This document shows, one piece after another, positions 61,056 to 64,000 of a stretch of 64,000 nt of DNA. The first letter of the stretch is position 1, and every line of letters begins with the position of its first letter. The DNA comes from an uncultured Cetobacterium sp. (GTDB taxonomy: Bacteria; Fusobacteriota; Fusobacteriia; Fusobacteriales; Fusobacteriaceae): contig NZ_CAMFHX010000010.1 of the NCBI RefSeq assembly GCF_945952365.1, forward strand, positions 1 to 64,000, read 5' to 3'. Made by a program: the position numbers and the translations under genes. The notes beneath the pieces are model-generated. The model had not been told where the DNA came from and searched no databases. It saw only the letters and a list, made by a program, of their open reading frames with translations.

Positions 61056-61724
61056 ATGAACGCAATAAGAAATATTGAATTAAACGAGGTTATAACATTA
61101 AAGGATTTAGTTCCCTACGGTGAAAAAACAATAAACAGCTTAATGATTGCTTTAAAAAATTCTTTAAACTCTGCTATTTTTGCTTTTGATAAAGATGAAA
61201 TGCTAAGTGAACATAGTGCTCCTGCTGATGCTTTAGTTTATGTTTTAGATGGAGAATTAGAAATTTCTATAAATAAAGTTATTTATAAAGTGAGAGCAGG
61301 TGAAATGATTTTAATGCCTGCAAACATTCCTCACGCATTAAAAGCTACAGAAAAAGCTAAAATGTTATTAATAATAGTTAAAAAACAAGAAGAAATTGGT
61401 GGATTTATAAATTTAGAATATTCAAAAGAACTTTTAATGAAAGATATTTTGATTGGATTTAAAGGTGGGGTTGTTAGTAAAAGAGTTTTAAATTTAGAAA
61501 ATTTGACTTCTCTAATGTTTGCTTTATCAGAAAATGAAGAGATTGAACATAATCAAACAGAAGGCGAGCTAATTATTTTAAATTTAGATGGAGAAGTAAA
61601 TGTCACTGTTAACAACAGTGTTAAAACTTTAAAAAAAGATCAAATTCTAGTAATTCCTGCAAATACTCTATATGAAATAAAAGCTAAAACAGACAATAAA
61701 TTTTTATTGATTGAAATTAACTAA
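61056..61724 (+). CDS. Double-cupin protein
   Basis: 222 residues in two cupin halves. The first has YVLDGELEISINKVIYKVRAGEMILMPANIPHALKA with HSAP and the late His; the second (GELIILNLDGEVNVTVNNSVKTLKKDQILVIPANTLYEIKA) keeps the fold but has fewer metal His. Unknown small-molecule or metal role. There is no signal peptide. TGGAGGAACAAG precedes the ATG. It is alone, converging with the DUF1971 gene. Confidence 0.82.
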   Translation: MNAIRNIELNEVITLKDLVPYGEKTINSLMIALKNSLNSAIFAFDKDEMLSEHSAPADALVYVLDGELEISINKVIYKVRAGEMILMPANIPHALKATEKAKMLLIIVKKQEEIGGFINLEYSKELLMKDILIGFKGGVVSKRVLNLENLTSLMFALSENEEIEHNQTEGELIILNLDGEVNVTVNNSVKTLKKDQILVIPANTLYEIKAKTDNKFLLIEIN

Positions 61725-61736
61725 TTATAACAATGA

Positions 61737-61769
61737 AATTAGCGAGCTAGTTTTACTAGCTCGCTAATT
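61737..61769. terminator. Bidirectional terminator
   Basis: A perfect 15-bp stem (61737-61751 with 61755-61769) with a 3-base loop between converging genes. Confidence 0.85.
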
Positions 61770-61774
61770 AATTT

Positions 61775-62200
61775 TTATTTATAAAACTCTATTTTTAATT
61801 CTACAGGACCATTTAACATTATTCTATGAGCCTTTTCAGGAAGTATCCCTAATGGGTGATCAGAATCTACTGTATAAATAACATCCAATTCTTCTTCCCA
61901 AATAAAATTTACTTTTCCAGAAATTACTTTTAATAACCCAAATTTTCCTTCAGGAAGCTTATGTGCTTTCAATATTTCAGAAAATATAGTTTTTTCGTTC
62001 ATTATTGGTGTTTCATTTATTTTTTTAAAATTAGAAGGAACTACATCTCTACTATAAATAATTGTATCTTCAAATATCCCATCATCTATTTTTGTTTTTA
62101 CGTCTAAATCAAAAATGACTTCATTTGCCTCTGCTTCAACATGAGGATTTACAATTATTGGTTCTCTTTGTTCATCACAGCCACAATCATTTTTTTTCAT
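61775..62200 (-). CDS. DUF1971 (YeaR/TehB-N-like) protein
   Basis: 141 residues. Residues 50-141 match DUF1971 (VVPSNFKKINETPIM, GKFGLLKVISGKVNFIWEE, LGILPEKAHRIML, VELKIEFYK), a small cupin-like domain that in E. coli YeaR is induced by nitrate, nitrite and NO. A Cys pair DCGCDEQ sits at the start. It is the third gene of the hcp-ferredoxin-DUF1971 unit, 18 bases after the ferredoxin gene. GAAGGAGTT precedes the ATG. Molecular activity unknown. Confidence 0.8.
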   Translation of the reverse strand: MKKNDCGCDEQREPIIVNPHVEAEANEVIFDLDVKTKIDDGIFEDTIIYSRDVVPSNFKKINETPIMNEKTIFSEILKAHKLPEGKFGLLKVISGKVNFIWEEELDVIYTVDSDHPLGILPEKAHRIMLNGPVELKIEFYK

Positions 62201-62218
62201 TTATTTAACTCCTTCTAA

Positions 62219-62395
62219 TTAAACTTGTGATATGCATGATACTGGGCATACAGAAGCACATGCTCCACAGTCTATACATACATCTTCATCTATCTCTCTT
62301 TTTGAATCTTCAACCTCTGAGATACATGATACCGGGCACACACTTTGGCATGCTCCACAAGCTATACATTCCTCTTTATTTATTCTATGAGCCAT
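62219..62395 (-). CDS. 2[4Fe-4S] ferredoxin, 58 aa
   Basis: This short gene reads MAHRINKEECIACGACQSVC, continues PVSCISEVEDSKREIDEDVC, and ends IDCGACASVCPVSCISQV. Two CxxCxxC...CP motifs bind two [4Fe-4S] clusters in a clostridial-type ferredoxin. It lies 13 bases after hcp behind AGGAGGAAAAAAG, so it is probably the electron donor for Hcp, which in other anaerobes is a ferredoxin- or rubredoxin-like partner. Confidence 0.95.
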   Translation of the reverse strand: MAHRINKEECIACGACQSVCPVSCISEVEDSKREIDEDVCIDCGACASVCPVSCISQV

Positions 62396-62408
62396 CTTTT
62401 TTCCTCCT

Positions 62409-64000
62409 CTATACTAAATTAAATTTTTTCAAATCATCTTCAACAGTTCCAATTCCTGATAACCCAAAATTCTCTACTAAAACTTTAGCTACATTTGGTG
62501 ATAAGAATGCAGGAAGTGTTGGACCTATATGTATATTTTTGATTCCTAAATAAAGTAAAGCTAAAAGAACTATTGCTGCCTTTTGTTCATACCAGGCTAT
62601 ATTATAAACTATTGGTAATTGATTTATATCATCAAATCCAAATGCGTCTTTTAATGCTAAAGCTATTACAGCTATCGAATACGAATCATTACATTGACCT
62701 GCATCTAATACTCTAGGTATTCCTGCTATATCTCCTAAAGGTAGTTTTAAATAACGGAATTTAGCACATCCTGATGTTAAGATAATTGTATCTTTAGGAA
62801 GTTTTTCAGCAAACTCTGTATAGTACTTTCTATCAGCCATTCTACCATCACATCCACCCATCACAATAAATCTCTTTATAGCACCAGATTTAACCGCATC
62901 TATAATCTTATCTTTAAGTTGTAAAACTTGATTATGAGCGAATCCACCATGAACCTCTCCTTTTTCAATTTCAATAGGAGGCTCACATCTCTTTGCAAGT
63001 TCTATAATTTCAGAAAAATCTTTATTTCCAAATTCATCTAACTCAATGTGTTTACACCCTTCCATTCCTGCTGCATTTGTTGTAAAAACTTTATCAATAT
63101 AATTAAGTTTTTTAGCTCCTTCTCTGAATGTGTATGGAACTATACAGTTACTTGTAAATAAAACTGGTCCATTAAAAGTTGGAAACTCTTTATCTTGATT
63201 CCACCACGAACCACCATAGTTACCACGGAAATTATCATATTTTTTAAATGCTGGATAATAATTAGCAGGTAGCATTTCTGAATGTGTATAAACATCAACA
63301 CCAGTACCTTTTGTTTGCTCTAAAAGTCTTTCCATATCTTTCAAATCATGTCCTGATATAAGAATTCCTGGTTTTGTTCCAACTCCTATATTTGCTTTTC
63401 CTGCCACGGGATGCCCATAAGTTTCAGTGTTAGCTTTATCTAAAATCGCCATCGCTTTAACTCCATACATTCCTGTATCTAGAACTAATTGAATAAGCTC
63501 TTCTGTAGTTTTATTTGGATTTTCCATATCACATAATGCTTTTTCAACAAAAGCTATATTTTCTTCATTCTCATATCCTAGATTTAAAGCATGCTCTAAG
63601 TACGCAGCCATACCCTTTAATCCATAAGTTACTGTTTCAACTAAAGAACGTTTATCTATATCTTCATTTCTTAAAACACCATTTTCAGTTGCAAATTCTA
63701 ATGCTTTTTCAAAGTTAGAAAAAACTTCTTTAGGGGCAAATAGGTGTCCATAAAAGCCTTCAACTTCTAAGTTTTTTTCTAAACACTTTGCATATAAATC
63801 ATCTCTTAAATTTACTCCTTCTTCTACTAACGAATACAATTTTTTTGTATCAAAATTTGCATTAGTTATTGTTGTGAAAAGTGCATTAATAATAAAATGA
63901 TCCACTTTTGTATCTTTTAAACCAAAATGACGAAGTTTACTACTACAAACAGCAATACCCTTTGAAAGATAAATCAAAAGATCCTGAGCTTTTGCTTCAA
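62409..64000 (-). CDS. hcp: Hydroxylamine reductase (hybrid-cluster protein), N-terminus beyond the window
   Basis: 530 codons are visible, and the frame is open to the window edge ([17 protein letters not shown]), so the N-terminal Cys cluster lies outside. Hybrid-cluster ligands are seen in order: SGHDLKD (His), THSEMLP (Glu), [23 protein letters not shown] and [10 protein letters not shown] (Cys), then WYEQKA (Glu and Lys). Hcp reduces NO to N2O or hydroxylamine to ammonia in the cytosol. It heads an operon with ferredoxin and DUF1971. Confidence 0.95.
   Translation of the reverse strand, partial: EAKAQDLLIYLSKGIAVCSSKLRHFGLKDTKVDHFIINALFTTITNANFDTKKLYSLVEEGVNLRDDLYAKCLEKNLEVEGFYGHLFAPKEVFSNFEKALEFATENGVLRNEDIDKRSLVETVTYGLKGMAAYLEHALNLGYENEENIAFVEKALCDMENPNKTTEELIQLVLDTGMYGVKAMAILDKANTETYGHPVAGKANIGVGTKPGILISGHDLKDMERLLEQTKGTGVDVYTHSEMLPANYYPAFKKYDNFRGNYGGSWWNQDKEFPTFNGPVLFTSNCIVPYTFREGAKKLNYIDKVFTTNAAGMEGCKHIELDEFGNKDFSEIIELAKRCEPPIEIEKGEVHGGFAHNQVLQLKDKIIDAVKSGAIKRFIVMGGCDGRMADRKYYTEFAEKLPKDTIILTSGCAKFRYLKLPLGDIAGIPRVLDAGQCNDSYSIAVIALALKDAFGFDDINQLPIVYNIAWYEQKAAIVLLALLYLGIKNIHIGPTLPAFLSPNVAKVLVENFGLSGIGTVEDDLKKFNLV

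Noticed and set aside
1-64000. CRISPR array search, because of the CARF protein
   Set aside because: I saw no regularly spaced direct repeats of 25-40 bases anywhere in the window.
1-64000. tRNA or rRNA genes and prophage
   Set aside because: No cloverleaf with a GTTCRA-type arm, no rRNA-like conserved stretch, and no phage structural or integrase genes.

Overview
The window is a 64 kb piece of an AT-rich bacterial chromosome. It is dense with genes, uses AGGAGG-type ribosome binding sites, and ends most units in symmetrical hairpin terminators. Sec signal peptides, lipoprotein signals and the C-terminal strand of an outer-membrane barrel (3187-3340) indicate a double-membrane anaerobe. Low GC, two oligopeptide ABC systems, a Hcp/ferredoxin module, GshF and a SigH-like sigma factor fit Fusobacteriota, perhaps Cetobacterium or a close Fusobacterium. 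That assignment is inference; there is no rRNA or other marker here. I see no rRNA, tRNA, CRISPR array or prophage.

Layout. 1-6.6 kb is accessory: a broken Sel1/TPR fragment, an orphan CARF-HEPN (TM1812/Csx-type) protein, unknown genes, ndk, a TnpB-only IS200/IS605 element beside a truncated outer-membrane protein, and a cysteine-rich protein. 6.6-15.3 kb holds a PLD-helicase-DUF3427 protein, a SigH-like sigma factor, the gshF-MATE pair and an acyltransferase. 15.3-21.1 kb is a LacI-controlled operon: MFS carrier, tandem-SnoaL protein, Na+/solute symporter, LacI repressor and probably an AIM24 protein, with a promoter and a 16-bp operator at its head. 21.1-27.4 kb is a six-gene unit: a peptide-type ABC transporter with fused ATPases, then a metallophosphoesterase and a histidine phosphatase. 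27.5-29.6 kb carries a purine riboswitch in front of an exported MTA/SAH nucleosidase and an exported unknown protein. 29.6-35.1 kb is the biotin operon bioB-bioDA(fused)-bioF-bioG-bioC behind a BirA-like operator. 35.1-39.7 kb has a CAP protein, an AAA-ATPase/PD-(D/E)XK protein, an Mrp ATPase, an HD protein and an unknown. 39.9-43.7 kb is an antiporter plus arginine-decarboxylase pair. 43.7-48.9 kb has an alkaline phosphatase, an iron alcohol dehydrogenase, a PHP phosphoesterase and a lytic transglycosylase. 49-54.5 kb is a complete oppBCDFA operon. 54.6-59.4 kb has an EIIC-like membrane protein, an FMN-bind-like exported protein, an M42 peptidase and a solute-binding protein gene interrupted by one in-frame stop. 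59.5-64 kb has MarR, an exported class-B3-like metallo-hydrolase with its promoter and palindrome, a double cupin, and the nitrosative-stress set DUF1971/ferredoxin/Hcp, with hcp running off the right edge.

How it fits together. The physiology is that of a peptide- and amino-acid-fermenting anaerobe that imports peptides (two ABC systems, M42 peptidase), resists acid by decarboxylating arginine, makes biotin from pimeloyl-ACP (BioC/BioG), makes glutathione with one bifunctional enzyme and handles nitrogen oxides with Hcp. The least explained parts are the riboswitch-controlled exported nucleosidase unit, the SnoaL/two-transporter operon, the ABC-plus-phosphatases operon and the orphan CARF-HEPN protein.
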